Assembly (NCBI GenBank): GCA_945906305.1
Contig: CAMDQT010000020.1
Span: 1-64,000, forward strand
Direction of reading: 5' to 3'
DNA: 64,000 bases
Origin: Ferrithrix thermotolerans DSM 19514
GTDB taxonomy: Bacteria; Actinomycetota; Acidimicrobiia; Acidimicrobiales; CAIXPF01
In this document: in pieces, positions 1 through 9,779 of the stretch
Layout: each line of letters begins with the position of its first letter
Numbering within the stretch: position 1 is the stretch's first letter
The notes under the pieces: model-generated
What the model was told of the DNA's origin: nothing
Databases searched by the model: none
The model's input: the letters and a program-made list of their open reading frames with translations, nothing else
Position numbers and translations under genes: made by a program

Positions 1-383
1 AGGGCCAGGCCGGCGACAACATCGGCGCGCTGTTGCGGGGCACCAAGAAGGAAGACGTGGAACGCGGTCAGGTACTGGCCAAGCCCGGTTCCATCACCCC
101 TCACACCGAATTCGACGCTCAGGTCTATGTGCTTACGACGGGTGAAGGCGGACGGCACAAGCCCTTCTTCTCCAACTATCGTCCGCAGTTCTACTTCCGG
201 ACCACCGACGTGACCGGCAACATCGAACTGCCTGAGGGCACCGAGATGTGTATGCCCGGTGACAACACCGAGATCAAGGTGACCCTCATCCAGCCCATTG
301 CCATGGACGAGGGCTTGCGGTTTGCCATCCGCGAGGGTGGCCGAACGGTCGGCGCGGGGCGTGTGATCAAGATCATCAAGTGA
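1..383 (+). CDS. tuf: Elongation factor Tu, C-terminal part (5' end outside window)
   Basis: This is the last ~126 residues of EF-Tu, the GTPase that carries aminoacyl-tRNA to the ribosome. The frame is open from base 3, so the gene is cut by the window edge. Visible family signatures are the domain II end ([10 protein letters not shown], then [11 protein letters not shown]) and domain III ([35 protein letters not shown]) down to the usual ending IKIIK. The stop is TGA. Its place just before rpsJ is the standard str-S10 arrangement. A strong hairpin terminator follows, so it is probably not cotranscribed efficiently with rpsJ. Confidence 0.97.
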   Translation, partial: GQAGDNIGALLRGTKKEDVERGQVLAKPGSITPHTEFDAQVYVLTTGEGGRHKPFFSNYRPQFYFRTTDVTGNIELPEGTEMCMPGDNTEIKVTLIQPIAMDEGLRFAIREGGRTVGAGRVIKIIK

Positions 384-418
384 GTGGTCGCCCCTGCGGG
401 GGCGACTACTTGGTGGGG

Positions 419-450
419 AACGGGCCCGGTCCAAAACCGGGCCCGTTTCT
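419..450 (+). terminator. Rho-independent terminator after tuf
   Basis: A perfect 12-bp inverted repeat (AACGGGCCCGGT ... ACCGGGCCCGTT, arms 419-430 and 436-447) with a 5-base loop is followed by a T-rich TCTGTT. A smaller perfect stem (GTCGCCCC/GGGGCGAC, 387-406) lies directly after the tuf stop and may assist. The structure separates tuf from rpsJ. Confidence 0.85.
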
Positions 451-512
451 GTTATGCCCGGTTGCCGGGCTATATTTCAAGCCGGTTCTTTGACAAGGGA
501 GCGTCGCCCACC

Positions 513-827
513 ATGGCTGACGGACAGAAAATACGAATCCGCTTGAAGGCGTATGACCACGAGGTCATCGACCAATCAACGAAGAAGATTGTGGAGACGG
601 TAATTCGTACTCAGGCCACCGTGAGGGGGCCGGTTCCCTTGCCCACCGAGAAGCATCGCTTCACGGTCATTCGCTCGCCGCACAAGTACAAGGACTCCCG
701 CGAGCACTTCGAGATGCGCATTCACAAGCGCTTGCTCGACATTATCGATCCGTCAGCGAAGACCGTGGACGCTCTCCAGCGGCTCGAGTTGCCGGCTGGT
801 GTGGACATCGAGATCAAGATCCAGTAA
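513..827 (+). CDS. rpsJ: 30S ribosomal protein S10
   Basis: 104 aa, full length for S10, a head protein of the small subunit that also acts with NusB in antitermination. Recognisable motifs are [15 protein letters not shown] at the N-terminus, [19 protein letters not shown] in the middle and the C-terminal [14 protein letters not shown]. The start is the ATG at 513; upstream sequence in the same frame does not resemble S10. It follows the tuf terminator and stands 280 nt before rplC, a much wider gap than elsewhere in this cluster. Transcription probably begins between 451 and 512 or continues weakly from tuf. Confidence 0.97.
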   Translation: MADGQKIRIRLKAYDHEVIDQSTKKIVETVIRTQATVRGPVPLPTEKHRFTVIRSPHKYKDSREHFEMRIHKRLLDIIDPSAKTVDALQRLELPAGVDIEIKIQ

Positions 828-828
828 T

Positions 829-900
829 CGACCAAGGGGGGCAATACGCCCCTGCGGTTCGGGGGAATCCAACCGGATTCGCCTTGCGCCACCTTGGTCG
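829..900 (+). other. Structured RNA element between rpsJ and rplC
   Basis: A 9-bp perfect closing stem (CGACCAAGG 829-837 with CCTTGGTCG 892-900) encloses two further hairpins: GGGGC/GCCCC (838-842/848-852) and GAATCC/GGATTC (865-870/875-880, loop AACC). The three together would fold as a three-way junction. No T-run follows, so it is not a simple terminator. By position it could be a ribosomal-protein leader or a processing/attenuation site. No known Rfam family is recognised by eye. The rest of the gap (901-1106) contains TATACT at 902-907 but no convincing -35. Confidence 0.45.
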
Positions 901-1106
901 TTATACTCCCCAAGCCGCATCGGCACCCTTCGTACCGATGCAACGTCGAGTAAATCCGACGTCCTCGCAGGCCCCTCCGGAACCACGAGGCACAATCTGA
1001 ACACGCTCCGCCGAGTCTGCTCGTGCGGAGCGTTCGCGTCAACCGAAAGCCGCAAACCGTCCCGAATTGCTTCGGTCCGGTGCAGGCAGAGATGGACTCA
1101 ACCGCC

Positions 1107-1745
1107 ATGGCATCCAAGGCAATCGTCGGCCGGAAGGTCGGCATGACACAGGTATGGGACGAACACAACCGCGTTGTTCCCGTCACCGTGGTCAAGGTCG
1201 ACCCCTGCCGGATCGTCCAAGTGAAGACCCCCGAGTCGGACGGCTATGCCGCCCTGCAAGTCACCTTCGGGGTCAAGGCAGCTCGCAAGCTGACCAAGGG
1301 GGAGGCGGGCCACTTCGAGAAAGCGGCCGTGGAGCCCGGGGTTCGACTCGTCGAGCTCCGTCTCGAAGGCGTGGACGGTTACGAGGTAGGACAAGAACTC
1401 TCGGTGGACACGTTCCTCGAGGTCGCCAGCGTCGACGTGACGGCGGTGTCTAAGGGCAAGGGCTTCACCGGCGCCATGAAGCGCCACAACTTCAAGGGCC
1501 AAGGTGCCGCCCACGGCAACCACGGCCACCACCGTGCGCCCGGCTCCATCGGGGCATGTGCGACACCCTCCCGGGTGTTCAAGGGCACACGGATGGCCGG
1601 TCATAGCGGCTCGGTCAAGGTGACGACCTTGAACCTCCAGGTGGTTCGGGCTGACACGGAAAACAACCTGCTGTTGGTCAAGGGCTCCGTGCCTGGTCCC
1701 AACGGCGGCTTGGTGCTCATCCGCAACGCAGTGAAGGCGGACTGA
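1107..1745 (+). CDS. rplC: 50S ribosomal protein L3
   Basis: 212 aa from the ATG at 1107 ([19 protein letters not shown]); an in-frame ATG at 1092 would add five residues. L3 binds 23S rRNA near the peptidyl transferase centre and starts 50S assembly. The family signature is clear: [34 protein letters not shown]-type loop around residues 115-155, and GTRMAGHSG after it. Its stop overlaps the rplD start by one base (TGATG), so the two are translationally coupled. No strong Shine-Dalgarno decides between the two ATGs. Confidence 0.96.
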   Translation: MASKAIVGRKVGMTQVWDEHNRVVPVTVVKVDPCRIVQVKTPESDGYAALQVTFGVKAARKLTKGEAGHFEKAAVEPGVRLVELRLEGVDGYEVGQELSVDTFLEVASVDVTAVSKGKGFTGAMKRHNFKGQGAAHGNHGHHRAPGSIGACATPSRVFKGTRMAGHSGSVKVTTLNLQVVRADTENNLLLVKGSVPGPNGGLVLIRNAVKAD

Positions 1746-2338
1746 TGGCACCCACAACTGTCAGCAGCGATCTCGACCCGTTCGTTTTTGGGATCGAGCC
1801 CAATGTGGCAGTGATGCACCAGGTGGTCACCGCGCAGCTGGCGAACCGCCGGGCCGGTACCCAGTCGACCAAGACCCGCGCTGAAGTCGCCGGCGGCGGA
1901 GCGAAGCCTTGGAAGCAAAAGGGAACTGGTCGTGCTCGGCAGGGTTCGATTCGGGCACCCCACTGGCGCGGTGGTGGCGTTGCGCTGGGGCCCAAACCAC
2001 GTTCCTATGCCCAGAACACCCCCAAGAAGATGGTGCGATTGGCGCTCCGTTCAGCGTTGTCGGACCGTCACGCGGAACAACGTGTTCTGGTCGTGGAATC
2101 TTGGGGCTGGGATTCCCCTTCGACCAAGGCGGCCCAGGCCGCACTTGCCGACCTCGGTGTCGACCGCAAAGTTCTCGTGGTGCTGAACCGTGACGACGAG
2201 GCCGTCTGGAAGAGCTTCCGTAACCTCGTCAACGTGCACGTGCTCGACATTGGCGAGCTGAACACCTACGACGTATTGGCCAACGATTGGGTGGTATTCA
2301 CCACCGCGACGCTTCCCGGCTCTGGAGGCCAGCAGTGA
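1745..2338 (+). CDS. rplD: 50S ribosomal protein L4
   Basis: 197 aa; L4 lines the polypeptide exit tunnel and in some bacteria represses its own operon. The typical long basic loop is present ([29 protein letters not shown], residues ~40-70) and the [12 protein letters not shown] helix follows. The start ATG overlaps the rplC stop, and its own stop overlaps the rplW GTG start by four bases (GTGA). Length is slightly below the usual ~205 aa. Confidence 0.96.
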   Translation: MAPTTVSSDLDPFVFGIEPNVAVMHQVVTAQLANRRAGTQSTKTRAEVAGGGAKPWKQKGTGRARQGSIRAPHWRGGGVALGPKPRSYAQNTPKKMVRLALRSALSDRHAEQRVLVVESWGWDSPSTKAAQAALADLGVDRKVLVVLNRDDEAVWKSFRNLVNVHVLDIGELNTYDVLANDWVVFTTATLPGSGGQQ

Positions 2339-2625
2339 AGGATCCCCGCGACATCATTCTGCGGCCCGTTGTCAGCGAGAAGAGCTACGGCCTCTATGAC
2401 AACAACGTGTACACGTTTGTCGTGCGGCCGGATGCATCCAAGCCGGAAATCCGCGATGCGATTCAGGCCATCTTCGATGTGAAGGTGCGAAAGGTGAACA
2501 CGCTCAATCGCTCCGGTAAGCGTAAGCGCAACCGGAAATCGGGCACGATGGGACAACGTTCCGATCAGAAGCGCGCCATTGTCAGCTTGGCCGATGGCCA
2601 TTCGATCGACCTCTTCCAGGGCTAG
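2335..2625 (+). CDS. rplW: 50S ribosomal protein L23
   Basis: 96 aa from GTG at 2335 ([20 protein letters not shown]). L23 sits at the exit tunnel and docks trigger factor and SRP. The start is chosen because the L23 signature begins at once and the codon overlaps the rplD stop (GTGA). An ATG 48 bases upstream would add residues that only read through rplD. The conserved [15 protein letters not shown] segment is near residues 57-75. Confidence 0.95.
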   Translation: MKDPRDIILRPVVSEKSYGLYDNNVYTFVVRPDASKPEIRDAIQAIFDVKVRKVNTLNRSGKRKRNRKSGTMGQRSDQKRAIVSLADGHSIDLFQG

Positions 2626-2636
2626 GAAGCGACCTA

Positions 2637-3473
2637 ATGGGAATTCGTAAGCGTAAGCCGACTAGTCCGGGACGTCGTTTCCAGACGGTGTCGGACTTCA
2701 GCGAGATCACGAAGGACACCCCGGAAAAGAGCCTGCTCACCAAGCAGTCTGGTTCTGGGGGTCGAAACAACTACGGCCGCAAGACCGCCCGCCACCGTGG
2801 TGGCGGTCACAAGCGCCGCTACCGGATCGTCGATTTCCGTCGAACCAAGGACGGCGTGCCGGCCAAGGTGGCGGCCATCGAATACGACCCGAATCGAAAC
2901 TGCCGCATCGCCCTGCTTCATTACCTAGATGGGGAGAAGCGCTACATCTTGGCGCCGACCAACGTGCACGTTGGAGATCTTCTGGCGTCGGGTCCGCAGG
3001 CTGAAGTGCGAGCCGGCAATTGCCTCCCACTGCGGAACATTCCGGTGGGTACCACGATTCACAACGTTGAGTTCCGACCGGGTGCTGGCGGCAAGCTGGC
3101 ACGAAGCGCCGGTTCGAGTGTCCAGCTCGTGGCCAAGGAGGGCGACTACGCCGCACTTCGCCTTCCGAGTTCGGAAATGCGACGAGTGTCTATCGAATGC
3201 AGGGCCACGGTGGGCCAGGTCGGTAATGCCGAGGCTGACCTCATCAAGATTGGGAAGGCGGGCCGAAATCGTTGGAAGGGTGTCCGTCCCCAAACACGTG
3301 GTGTTGCGATGAACCCCGTCGACCACCCCCTCGGTGGTGGCGAAGGAAAGACTTCGGGTGGACGCCACCCTGTCTCGCCTTGGGGCAAGCCCGAATCTCG
3401 TACTCGAGATACCAACAAATCCAGTCAGAAGCTGATCATCCGGCGCCGTCGCGGCCGCGGCGGGCGGAGGTAG
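2637..3473 (+). CDS. rplB: 50S ribosomal protein L2
   Basis: 278 aa, full length. L2 is needed for subunit association and peptidyl transfer. Visible motifs are [22 protein letters not shown] near residue 41, [15 protein letters not shown], and the C-terminal PWGKPE...[10 protein letters not shown]. The peptidyl transferase-proximal [24 protein letters not shown] loop is intact, including the key histidine. It lies 11 nt after rplW and 5 nt before rpsS. Confidence 0.97.
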   Translation: MGIRKRKPTSPGRRFQTVSDFSEITKDTPEKSLLTKQSGSGGRNNYGRKTARHRGGGHKRRYRIVDFRRTKDGVPAKVAAIEYDPNRNCRIALLHYLDGEKRYILAPTNVHVGDLLASGPQAEVRAGNCLPLRNIPVGTTIHNVEFRPGAGGKLARSAGSSVQLVAKEGDYAALRLPSSEMRRVSIECRATVGQVGNAEADLIKIGKAGRNRWKGVRPQTRGVAMNPVDHPLGGGEGKTSGGRHPVSPWGKPESRTRDTNKSSQKLIIRRRRGRGGRR

Positions 3474-3478
3474 GAACC

Positions 3479-3763
3479 ATGCCGAGGAGCTTGAAGAAGG
3501 GTCCGTTCGTCGATGACCACCTGCTCAAAAAGGTGGACACCCTGAACGCAGCCAATGAGAAGAAGGTCATCAAGACCTGGTCTCGACGCTCGACCATCAT
3601 TCCGGAGATGATCGGACATACGTTGGCGGTCCACGACGGCCGTAAACACGTACCCGTTTACATCACTGAATCCATGGTCGGACACAAACTGGGTGAATTC
3701 GCCCCGACGCGTACCTTCCGGTACCACGCCGGCCAGGAGAAGAGCGCAAGGGGTCGTCGCTGA
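3479..3763 (+). CDS. rpsS: 30S ribosomal protein S19
   Basis: 94 aa beginning [15 protein letters not shown], the invariant S19 start, with [16 protein letters not shown] and [16 protein letters not shown] following. S19 forms a head complex with S13 and contacts A-site tRNA. The ATG at 3479 is preceded by GTAGGA five bases earlier. Frame-consistent sequence further upstream reads through rplB and is rejected. The stop overlaps the rplV start by one base. Confidence 0.97.
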   Translation: MPRSLKKGPFVDDHLLKKVDTLNAANEKKVIKTWSRRSTIIPEMIGHTLAVHDGRKHVPVYITESMVGHKLGEFAPTRTFRYHAGQEKSARGRR

Positions 3764-4365
3764 TGGCTTTCGGCGTGAAGACCAACGAGCGCCCAGGGAC
3801 CCGCTGCGAAGTGCGCTACGTGCGCATGTCAGCGTCGAAGGCCCGTGTCGTGCTGGACAATGTTCGAGGCAAATCCGTGCGGGAAGCGGCAGAAGTGCTG
3901 GCTTTCACCGAGCGGGCCGCGGCCGAAGTGGTGGCGAAGGCCTTGAACTCGGCCGTCTCCAATGCCATCCATAACGACGGGCTTTCTGCGGACGAGTTGT
4001 ATGTTTCGAGTTGCTTCGCTGATGAGGGTCCGACGCTGAAGCGTTGGCGCCCCCGAGCGCGTGGACGGGCGACGCGAATTCGCAAGCGGACCTGCCATGT
4101 CACGCTGATTGTGAGTCGTCTCCCGCAGGAGCGGTTGGACGTATTGGAAGCGGCGGAGGCCGCCAGGGCGATAAGCCGCGGTGGTCGAGCGCGCACGCCG
4201 CGGGACGCGGCAGAAGCCCGTCGTCGCCGAGTTGCCGGAAGTCGCCCTTCCGCGGCTGCGGAGACTCTCGCTCCCGCTCCCGAAACGACGCAGGAATCGG
4301 CTGGGTCCGCTGCCCCCGGCGACACATCGAATGAGAGTGGCGACTCCGAGGAGGGGGCCGAGTAA
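3763..4365 (+). CDS. rplV: 50S ribosomal protein L22 with long acidic C-terminal tail
   Basis: 200 aa. Residues ~1-120 are a normal L22, which lines the exit tunnel: [25 protein letters not shown], the beta-hairpin loop around [23 protein letters not shown], then VSR. The remaining ~80 residues are an extension not found in the ~110-aa family core. It starts Ala/Arg-rich ([23 protein letters not shown]) and ends acidic ([12 protein letters not shown]). The tail is predicted to be disordered and its function is unknown. One-base overlaps link it to rpsS and rpsC. Confidence 0.93.
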   Translation: MAFGVKTNERPGTRCEVRYVRMSASKARVVLDNVRGKSVREAAEVLAFTERAAAEVVAKALNSAVSNAIHNDGLSADELYVSSCFADEGPTLKRWRPRARGRATRIRKRTCHVTLIVSRLPQERLDVLEAAEAARAISRGGRARTPRDAAEARRRRVAGSRPSAAAETLAPAPETTQESAGSAAPGDTSNESGDSEEGAE

Positions 4366-5297
4366 TGGGCCAGAAGGTCAATCCCTATGGGTTCCGTCTC
4401 GGCATTACTACCGACTGGAAGTCGCGTTGGTTCGCTGTCCGCAAGCAGTACAGCGACTACCTGATCGAAGACTGGCGAATTCGTAATTTCCTGATGACGC
4501 AGATGCCCCACGCCGCGATTTCCCGGGTGGAAGTGGAGCGGACACGTGACCGTCTGCGGGTCGATGTGCACACCGCTCGGCCCGGCATCGTGATTGGTCG
4601 TCGAGGTGCGGAGGCAGACCGTCTCCGTGCCGGGCTCACCAAGATCACCGGAAATGCCAAGGTTCAGCTGAACATCCAAGAAATCAAGCAGCCGGAATTG
4701 GACGCCGCGCTTATCGCGCAAGGTGTGGCTGACCAGCTGGCCGGCCGCGTTGCGTTCCGCCGGGCGATGAAGCGTGCGGTCCAAAATGCGCAGAAGGCTG
4801 GCGCCCTCGGTATTCGGGTCCAGTGTTCGGGTCGTCTCGGTGGTTCCGAGATGGCAAGGACCGAGTGGTACCGCGAAGGCCGAGTGCCGTTGCACACGCT
4901 TCGGGCCGATATCGACTACGGCCTACGCGAGGCGAAAACCACCTACGGCCGTATCGGCGTGAAGGTGTGGCTGTACAAGGGCGACATCGTCCCCTACAAG
5001 GCAGCCCTCAGTGACCGTGCCGCCAAAGATGCCGCTCTCGCGGTAGGTGAGCCGGCCGGCACGGCGGAGCGTCCCCGTCGGGTGGTGTCCTCCTCGGCTG
5101 CTTCTCGGCGTCCCGTACTTACCCCCGCCGCGGCCACCGCAGCTGATGCGTCTGCTGACGAAGAGGTCATCGACGCTGCTCCTCTGATCAAGGAGGCGGA
5201 TCCCGAGTTCGAACGCCTCCTGGCCGAGGAAGAGGAGATTGAGCGCTCCACTCGCGCCTCTCACGAGACGCCGCATTTCCGAATGGGAGATGACTGA
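4365..5297 (+). CDS. rpsC: 30S ribosomal protein S3 with extended C-terminus
   Basis: 310 aa; S3 forms the mRNA entry site and has helicase-like activity. Conserved blocks are [14 protein letters not shown] at the start, the KH-domain motif [13 protein letters not shown] near residues 76-88, [14 protein letters not shown], and [15 protein letters not shown] near 190-205. Bacterial S3 commonly ends at ~210-275 residues. Here about 95 low-complexity residues (Ala/Ser/Arg, then a Glu-rich [13 protein letters not shown] helix) follow. The neighbouring L22 also carries an acidic tail. Confidence 0.94.
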   Translation: MGQKVNPYGFRLGITTDWKSRWFAVRKQYSDYLIEDWRIRNFLMTQMPHAAISRVEVERTRDRLRVDVHTARPGIVIGRRGAEADRLRAGLTKITGNAKVQLNIQEIKQPELDAALIAQGVADQLAGRVAFRRAMKRAVQNAQKAGALGIRVQCSGRLGGSEMARTEWYREGRVPLHTLRADIDYGLREAKTTYGRIGVKVWLYKGDIVPYKAALSDRAAKDAALAVGEPAGTAERPRRVVSSSAASRRPVLTPAAATAADASADEEVIDAAPLIKEADPEFERLLAEEEEIERSTRASHETPHFRMGDD

Positions 5298-5299
5298 CG

Positions 5300-5716
5300 A
5301 TGTTGATGCCGAAGAAGGTCAAGCATCGCAAACACCACCGCGGGCGGTTGACCGGTCAGACCAAGGGTGGATCTGAGGTCACCTTTGGTGATTACGGGAT
5401 CCAGGCACTCGAGCCCGGCTGGCTTACGGCCCGCCAGATCGAAGCAGCCCGTATTGCCATGACCCGTCACATCCGACGTGGTGGCAAGGTGTGGATCAAC
5501 GTGTTCCCGGACAAGCCCATCACCGCGAAGCCCGCCGAGACTCGGATGGGCTCTGGTAAGGGCAACCCCGAAAAGTGGGTGGCGGTCGTGAAGCCTGGTC
5601 GAGTTCTCTTCGAACTGCGCTATGGCGATGCGAAAATCGCCCGTGAGGCCATGGAACGGGCCATCCAGAAACTTCCTATCAAGGCCCGCTTTGTTATTCG
5701 GGAGGAGGCGTTCTGA
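5300..5716 (+). CDS. rplP: 50S ribosomal protein L16
   Basis: 138 aa beginning [15 protein letters not shown], the standard actinobacterial start. L16 organises the A-site region of the 50S subunit. The diagnostic segments [25 protein letters not shown]-like (residues ~47-70), [19 protein letters not shown] and KPGRVLFEL are present. It follows rpsC after two bases and overlaps rpmC by one. Confidence 0.96.
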   Translation: MLMPKKVKHRKHHRGRLTGQTKGGSEVTFGDYGIQALEPGWLTARQIEAARIAMTRHIRRGGKVWINVFPDKPITAKPAETRMGSGKGNPEKWVAVVKPGRVLFELRYGDAKIAREAMERAIQKLPIKARFVIREEAF

Positions 5717-5937
5717 TGGCTCGCTCAACTGTCGGAGACCTCAGTGCAGATGAGTTGCTAGCGCATCTCGCTGCTGCCAAGGAGGAGCTGTTCAACTTGC
5801 GGTTCCAACTCGCCACTGGGCAATTAACCAACTACAAGCGCATCGGCCAGTTGCGCCGCGAGGTCGCACGCCACAACGGCGCCCTGCGTGATGTGGAGAT
5901 CAAGGCCGCTGAGGCCCTCGCTCTTGGAGGCAAGTGA
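5716..5937 (+). CDS. rpmC: 50S ribosomal protein L29
   Basis: 73 aa, all helical, with the L29 core [24 protein letters not shown] followed by [15 protein letters not shown]. It sits beside the exit tunnel next to L23. The ATG overlaps the rplP stop (TGATG), and its own stop overlaps the rpsQ ATG by one base. Confidence 0.95.
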   Translation: MARSTVGDLSADELLAHLAAAKEELFNLRFQLATGQLTNYKRIGQLRREVARHNGALRDVEIKAAEALALGGK

Positions 5938-6218
5938 TGGCTGCAGAAACCGCGGCCGAGACCGTTAGGCCTAATAACCGCAAGATTCGTGACGGTGTGG
6001 TTATCTCCAACAAAATGGAGCGCACCGCTGTCGTTGCGGTGGTGAGCCGTGTGCGCCACCCCCGTTACGACAAGACCGTGCAGCGAGCGTCTCGCCTGTA
6101 TGTCGATGATCCGGCCAACGACTTGAACATCGGCGACCGGGTTCGGGTCCAGGAGACCCGGCCACTGTCCAAGCTCAAGCGCTGGCGGATACTCCAAGTA
6201 CTGGAAAGGGCGCGCTGA
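5937..6218 (+). CDS. rpsQ: 30S ribosomal protein S17
   Basis: 93 aa. S17 is an early-assembly OB-fold protein of the 30S body. The motif [19 protein letters not shown] is followed by [20 protein letters not shown] and [19 protein letters not shown]. The ATG at 5937 is preferred over the adjacent in-frame GTG at 5934 because it gives the same TGATG coupling seen at the neighbouring junctions. A short extra N-terminus ([12 protein letters not shown]) precedes the core. Confidence 0.95.
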   Translation: MAAETAAETVRPNNRKIRDGVVISNKMERTAVVAVVSRVRHPRYDKTVQRASRLYVDDPANDLNIGDRVRVQETRPLSKLKRWRILQVLERAR

Positions 6219-6586
6219 TGATTCAACAAGAATCCCGTCTTCGGGTAGCCGACAACAGCGGTGCTCGGGAAGTTCTCTGCATCCGAGTGCTAGGTGGTAC
6301 TCGACGTCGATATGCCGGCATCGGCGACATTTTTGTCGGTGCGGTGAAGGACGCGATCCCCGGTGCCACGGTGAAGAAGGGCGATGTGGTCAAGTGCGTC
6401 GTCGTCCGAACGAAGAAGGAGCGGCGCCGTCCCGACGGTAGCTATATCCGTTTCGACGAGAACGCCGCCGTGCTGATCAACGATGCCATGCAGCCTCGAG
6501 GCACGCGAATCTTCGGCCCGGTGGGTCGGGAGCTGCGGGACAAGAAGTTCATGCGCATCGTGTCCCTTGCTCCGGAGGTGTTGTGA
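6218..6586 (+). CDS. rplN: 50S ribosomal protein L14
   Basis: 122 aa, exactly the usual L14 length. L14 forms part of the intersubunit bridge and the RsfS binding site. [27 protein letters not shown] opens the protein, and [29 protein letters not shown] is the conserved C-terminal half. It overlaps rpsQ and rplX by one base each. Confidence 0.97.
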   Translation: MIQQESRLRVADNSGAREVLCIRVLGGTRRRYAGIGDIFVGAVKDAIPGATVKKGDVVKCVVVRTKKERRRPDGSYIRFDENAAVLINDAMQPRGTRIFGPVGRELRDKKFMRIVSLAPEVL

Positions 6587-6903
6587 TGGCGAGCAAAATT
6601 CGCAAGGGCGACCATGTCCGAGTGCTCACCGGCAAAGACCGTGGCAAGGAAGGGACGGTTTCCAAAGTGCTGCCGTCTCGGGGCAAGGTCTTGGTCACTG
6701 GTGTGAACGTGGCCCGTAAGCACGTGCGTGCGAATCCCCAGGCCAACACGCCAGGGGGAATCATCGACGTGGACATGCCCATTGACGCATCGAATGTTGC
6801 GTTGCTCAGTCCGAAAGATGGCAAGCCGACGCGAGTTGGCTTCCGGGTTTCCGCGGACGGCGAAAAGGTGCGGGTTTGCAAGCGCAGCGGGGACGAGTTG
6901 TGA
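6586..6903 (+). CDS. rplX: 50S ribosomal protein L24
   Basis: 105 aa with a KOW motif at the N-terminus ([22 protein letters not shown]), then [20 protein letters not shown] and a C-terminal half [24 protein letters not shown]24 is an assembly initiator at the tunnel exit. The ATG at 6586 overlaps the rplN stop; an in-frame GTG sits one codon earlier at 6583. Confidence 0.96.
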   Translation: MASKIRKGDHVRVLTGKDRGKEGTVSKVLPSRGKVLVTGVNVARKHVRANPQANTPGGIIDVDMPIDASNVALLSPKDGKPTRVGFRVSADGEKVRVCKRSGDEL

Positions 6904-7472
6904 TGGCGACATCAGACACGTTGATCCAAGCGCCACGTTTGAAGGTCACCTTCAAGTCGGAGTTACGCGCCAAGCTGCAGAACGATCTTGGGCTGCCCAA
7001 CGTGATGATGGTCCCACGAATCGAAAAGATCGTGGTCAACATGGGCGTCGGGGCGGCACTCCAGCAGGCGAAGCTGATCGAGGGCGCTGTCACGGACTTG
7101 AGCACCATCACTGGCCAGAAGCCCGTGGTTACCCGGGCGAAGAAATCCATTGCCGGATTCAAGCTTCGTCAGGGCAATGCCATCGGCGTGCGTGTGACGC
7201 TACGCGGCGATCGGATGTGGGAGTTCTTCGACCGCTTGATCAGCCTCTCGATTCCTCGGATCCGGGACTTCCGGGGGCTCAACCCTCGTTCGTTCGATGG
7301 GCGGGGGAACTACACGTTCGGTGTGACCGAACAGCTGATTTTTCCCGAGATCAATTACGACAGGGTCGACACGACGAGGGGTATGGACATCACCATCGTC
7401 ACCAGCGCCCGAACCAATGCCGAGGGCAAAGCCCTTCTGGATGCGTTCAACTTCCCCTTCAGGAGGGACTGA
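6903..7472 (+). CDS. rplE: 50S ribosomal protein L5
   Basis: 189 aa from the ATG at 6903, which overlaps the rplX stop. L5 binds 5S rRNA and contacts P-site tRNA. Motifs are [68 protein letters not shown] and the ending [12 protein letters not shown]. Upstream in-frame residues read through rplX and are not L5-like. An AGGAGG motif just before its stop serves the next gene. Confidence 0.96.
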   Translation: MATSDTLIQAPRLKVTFKSELRAKLQNDLGLPNVMMVPRIEKIVVNMGVGAALQQAKLIEGAVTDLSTITGQKPVVTRAKKSIAGFKLRQGNAIGVRVTLRGDRMWEFFDRLISLSIPRIRDFRGLNPRSFDGRGNYTFGVTEQLIFPEINYDRVDTTRGMDITIVTSARTNAEGKALLDAFNFPFRRD

Positions 7473-7473
7473 G

Positions 7474-7659
7474 GTGGCCAAGACAGCGCTGATTCAAAAG
7501 CAGCAGCGCAAGCCGAAGTTCAAGGTGCGGGCCTATACGCGATGCAAGCGTTGTGGTCGGCCTCGAGCCGTGTTTCGCCGCTTCCTGCTCTGCCGGATCT
7601 GCCTACGTGACCTCGCTCACGCCGGCGAGATTCCCGGTGTGACTAAGGCCAGTTGGTAA
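7474..7659 (+). CDS. rpsZ: 30S ribosomal protein S14, zinc-binding type Z
   Basis: 61 aa from the GTG at 7474 ([21 protein letters not shown]). This is the short S14 form with two CxxC zinc knuckles, CKRC and CRIC, typical of Gram-positive and many actinobacterial genomes. The family ends in KASW as here. The start follows AGGAGG (7461-7466) by seven bases and the rplE stop by one base. Because it depends on zinc, a second zinc-free S14 may be encoded elsewhere. Confidence 0.95.
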   Translation: MAKTALIQKQQRKPKFKVRAYTRCKRCGRPRAVFRRFLLCRICLRDLAHAGEIPGVTKASW

Positions 7660-7674
7660 GGGGATGGCACGACC

Positions 7675-8079
7675 GTGACAATGACTGATCCGCTTGCTGA
7701 CATGCTGACTCGTATCCGCAACGCCAATGTGGCGATGCATGACGAGGTTCCCATGCCTGCCTCGAAGCTCAAGATCGCGCTGGCCAAGGTGCTGGAACGC
7801 GAGGGCTACATCGTGGGCCACAACCTGCAGCCTTCCAAGACAGGTCCAGGTGAATGCTTGACGATTCACCTGAAATACTCGCCGGAACGGCTACGGACGA
7901 TCTCGGGTTTGCGCCGGATCTCCAAGCCGGGTCTCCGGGTCTACCGCAAGGCCGAGGAGATGCCCCGTGTGCTCGGCGGCCTTGGTGTTGCCGTTCTATC
8001 CACCAACCAAGGGCTCATGACCGACCGCGAGGCGCGGAAGCGCCGACTGGGCGGCGAAGTGCTCTGTTACGTCTGGTAG
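7675..8079 (+). CDS. rpsH: 30S ribosomal protein S8
   Basis: 134 aa; [25 protein letters not shown] is the standard S8 opening and [36 protein letters not shown] its conserved end. S8 is a central-domain assembly protein and in some bacteria represses the spc operon. The GTG at 7675 is used; an ATG two codons later is an alternative. A GGGG-containing Shine-Dalgarno lies ~10 bases upstream. Confidence 0.95.
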   Translation: MTMTDPLADMLTRIRNANVAMHDEVPMPASKLKIALAKVLEREGYIVGHNLQPSKTGPGECLTIHLKYSPERLRTISGLRRISKPGLRVYRKAEEMPRVLGGLGVAVLSTNQGLMTDREARKRRLGGEVLCYVW

Positions 8080-8088
8080 GAGGCGACA

Positions 8089-8628
8089 GTGTCCAGAATT
8101 GGAAAGGCACCGATCACCGTGCCAAACGGGGTTGAGGTGTCTATCGACGGCCAGGAGATTCGTGTGTCGGGGCCGAAGGGCGCCTTAACTCACGAAGTTC
8201 CTGAGCCCATTGTGGTTCGACAAGACGGAACCTCGCTTCACGTCGAGCGTCCCAATGATGAACGGCGATCACGTTCGCTGCACGGGTTGACCCGGACGCT
8301 GGTGAACAACATGGTGTTAGGTGTTTCGGAGGGTTTCCGCAAGGATCTCGAGATCATCGGTGTTGGCTACCGGGCTACCGCCCAAGGTGACAGCAAGCTC
8401 GAGTTAGCCCTCGGCTTTAGCCACCCAGTGCGGATCGAAGCGCCCGATGGCATCACATTCGAAGTGCCCGCCGCAACGCGCTTGAGCGTGGTGGGTATTG
8501 ATAAGCAGCAGGTTGGCCAGGTCGCGGCAAATATCCGTTCGATCCGCAAGCCGGAGCCCTACAAGGGCAAAGGCATCCGGTACGCCGGTGAGCACGTGAT
8601 CCGTAAAGCCGGCAAGACCGGTAAGTGA
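8089..8628 (+). CDS. rplF: 50S ribosomal protein L6
   Basis: 179 aa from GTG ([17 protein letters not shown]), full length for L6, which stabilises the GTPase-associated region. The repeated L6 folds are visible: [13 protein letters not shown] in the first half, and [52 protein letters not shown] in the second. GTAGGAGG lies 5-12 bases before the start. Confidence 0.96.
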   Translation: MSRIGKAPITVPNGVEVSIDGQEIRVSGPKGALTHEVPEPIVVRQDGTSLHVERPNDERRSRSLHGLTRTLVNNMVLGVSEGFRKDLEIIGVGYRATAQGDSKLELALGFSHPVRIEAPDGITFEVPAATRLSVVGIDKQQVGQVAANIRSIRKPEPYKGKGIRYAGEHVIRKAGKTGK

Positions 8629-8650
8629 CGAGCGTCGGGAAGTATCAACT

Positions 8651-9016
8651 ATGAGCGACGCAGCAAAGTCGAAGCGTCAAGGACGGGTTCGCCGACACCG
8701 GCGTATTCGGAAGCGGGTTATCGGGTCAGCAAGCCGTCCCCGATTGGCCGTTTATCGATCGAACAAGCACATTCACGCCCAGATCATCGACGATGTCGCG
8801 GGGGCCACGCTGGCGTCCGCATCCACCGTCGAGCCGGACCTGCGTGGCGTGACCAACGGCAATGCCGAAGCCGCGGCACGCGTGGGTAAGGCCATCGCCG
8901 AGCGAGCAAAGGCTGCAGGCGTGACCGAGGTCGTATTCGACCGCGGCGGTTTCCTCTATCACGGGCGGGTTGCCGCCCTCGCCGACGCCGCCCGTGAGGG
9001 CGGACTGGAGTTCTGA
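8651..9016 (+). CDS. rplR: 50S ribosomal protein L18
   Basis: 121 aa. L18 brings 5S rRNA into the 50S subunit. The core [21 protein letters not shown], then [43 protein letters not shown] is a textbook L18. The N-terminus is strongly basic ([18 protein letters not shown]). Gaps to the neighbours are 22 and 5 bases. Confidence 0.96.
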   Translation: MSDAAKSKRQGRVRRHRRIRKRVIGSASRPRLAVYRSNKHIHAQIIDDVAGATLASASTVEPDLRGVTNGNAEAAARVGKAIAERAKAAGVTEVVFDRGGFLYHGRVAALADAAREGGLEF

Positions 9017-9021
9017 ACACC

Positions 9022-9582
9022 ATGGCGAGCACTGACGCGCAGCTGCGTGACAGCAGGGTTATCAATATCAATCGAGTGGCCAAGGTGGTCAAAGGCGGCC
9101 GCCGGTTCAGCTTCACCGCGCTGGTCGTGGTCGGCGACGGTGCCGGTCGTGTGGGTTTGGGTTATGGCAAGGCCAAGGAGGTGCCCCTCGCTATTCAGAA
9201 GGGCACTGAGGAAGCCCGAAAGAATCTTTTCGAGGTGCCGCTGGCTGGTTCGACCATTACCCACCCGATCATCGGTGAGACCGGTGCCGGTCGGGTGCTG
9301 CTGAAGCCGGCCTCGCCGGGTACCGGCGTGATCGCCGGTGGGGCCGCACGGGCGATTCTGGAGGAGGCGGGAATCCACGACGTGCTGTGCAAGTCCCTTG
9401 GTTCCTCCAATCACATCAATGTGGCCCGTGCGACCATCGCCGCGCTGCAGCAATTGAAGCGTCCCGATGAGGTGGCTCGCCTTCGTGGCCTGCATCCGGA
9501 GGAATTTGTCCCGGCCGGTCTCCTCCGGGCGTACAACGAAACCCGCAGAGCGCGGGCCTCAGTCGGAAGTGACGAAGGCTGA
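9022..9582 (+). CDS. rpsE: 30S ribosomal protein S5
   Basis: 186 aa. S5 lines the mRNA entry pore and affects fidelity. The double-stranded RNA-binding domain ([34 protein letters not shown], residues ~18-52) and the C-terminal [22 protein letters not shown] are intact. The stop overlaps the rpmD ATG by one base. Confidence 0.96.
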   Translation: MASTDAQLRDSRVININRVAKVVKGGRRFSFTALVVVGDGAGRVGLGYGKAKEVPLAIQKGTEEARKNLFEVPLAGSTITHPIIGETGAGRVLLKPASPGTGVIAGGAARAILEEAGIHDVLCKSLGSSNHINVARATIAALQQLKRPDEVARLRGLHPEEFVPAGLLRAYNETRRARASVGSDEG

Positions 9583-9779
9583 TGACAGAGCTACGTGTAA
9601 CTCAGGTCCGATCCGCCATCGGCTGTAAGCCGAAACAGCGTGGCACCTTGCGTGCGCTGGGTCTGCGTCGGATCGGGATGTCCAATACTCTCCCGGACCG
9701 CCCGGAAATTCGCGGCATGATCGCCCGTGTTCCCCATCTGATCAACGTGGAGGAGGTGTCCAACGATGAAACTGCATGA
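9582..9779 (+). CDS. rpmD: 50S ribosomal protein L30
   Basis: 65 aa; the L30 fold is seen as [32 protein letters not shown]...[19 protein letters not shown]. It ends with a short tail (SNDETA) that runs 14 bases into rplO, the longest overlap in this operon. L30 is absent from many bacteria, and its position here between rpsE and rplO is standard. Confidence 0.95.
   Translation: MTELRVTQVRSAIGCKPKQRGTLRALGLRRIGMSNTLPDRPEIRGMIARVPHLINVEEVSNDETA

Noticed and set aside
884-907. TTGCGC ... TATACT promoter before rplC
   Set aside because: The spacer is only 12 bases; no other -35 is correctly placed.
722-1195. 157-residue minus-strand open frame across the rpsJ-rplC junction
   Set aside because: It is antisense to two clear ribosomal protein genes, has shadow-like composition and resembles no family.
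3816-4895. 359-residue minus-strand open frame opposite rplV and rpsC
   Set aside because: Long antisense frames are common in high-GC coding DNA. The sense strand encodes unmistakable L22 and S3.
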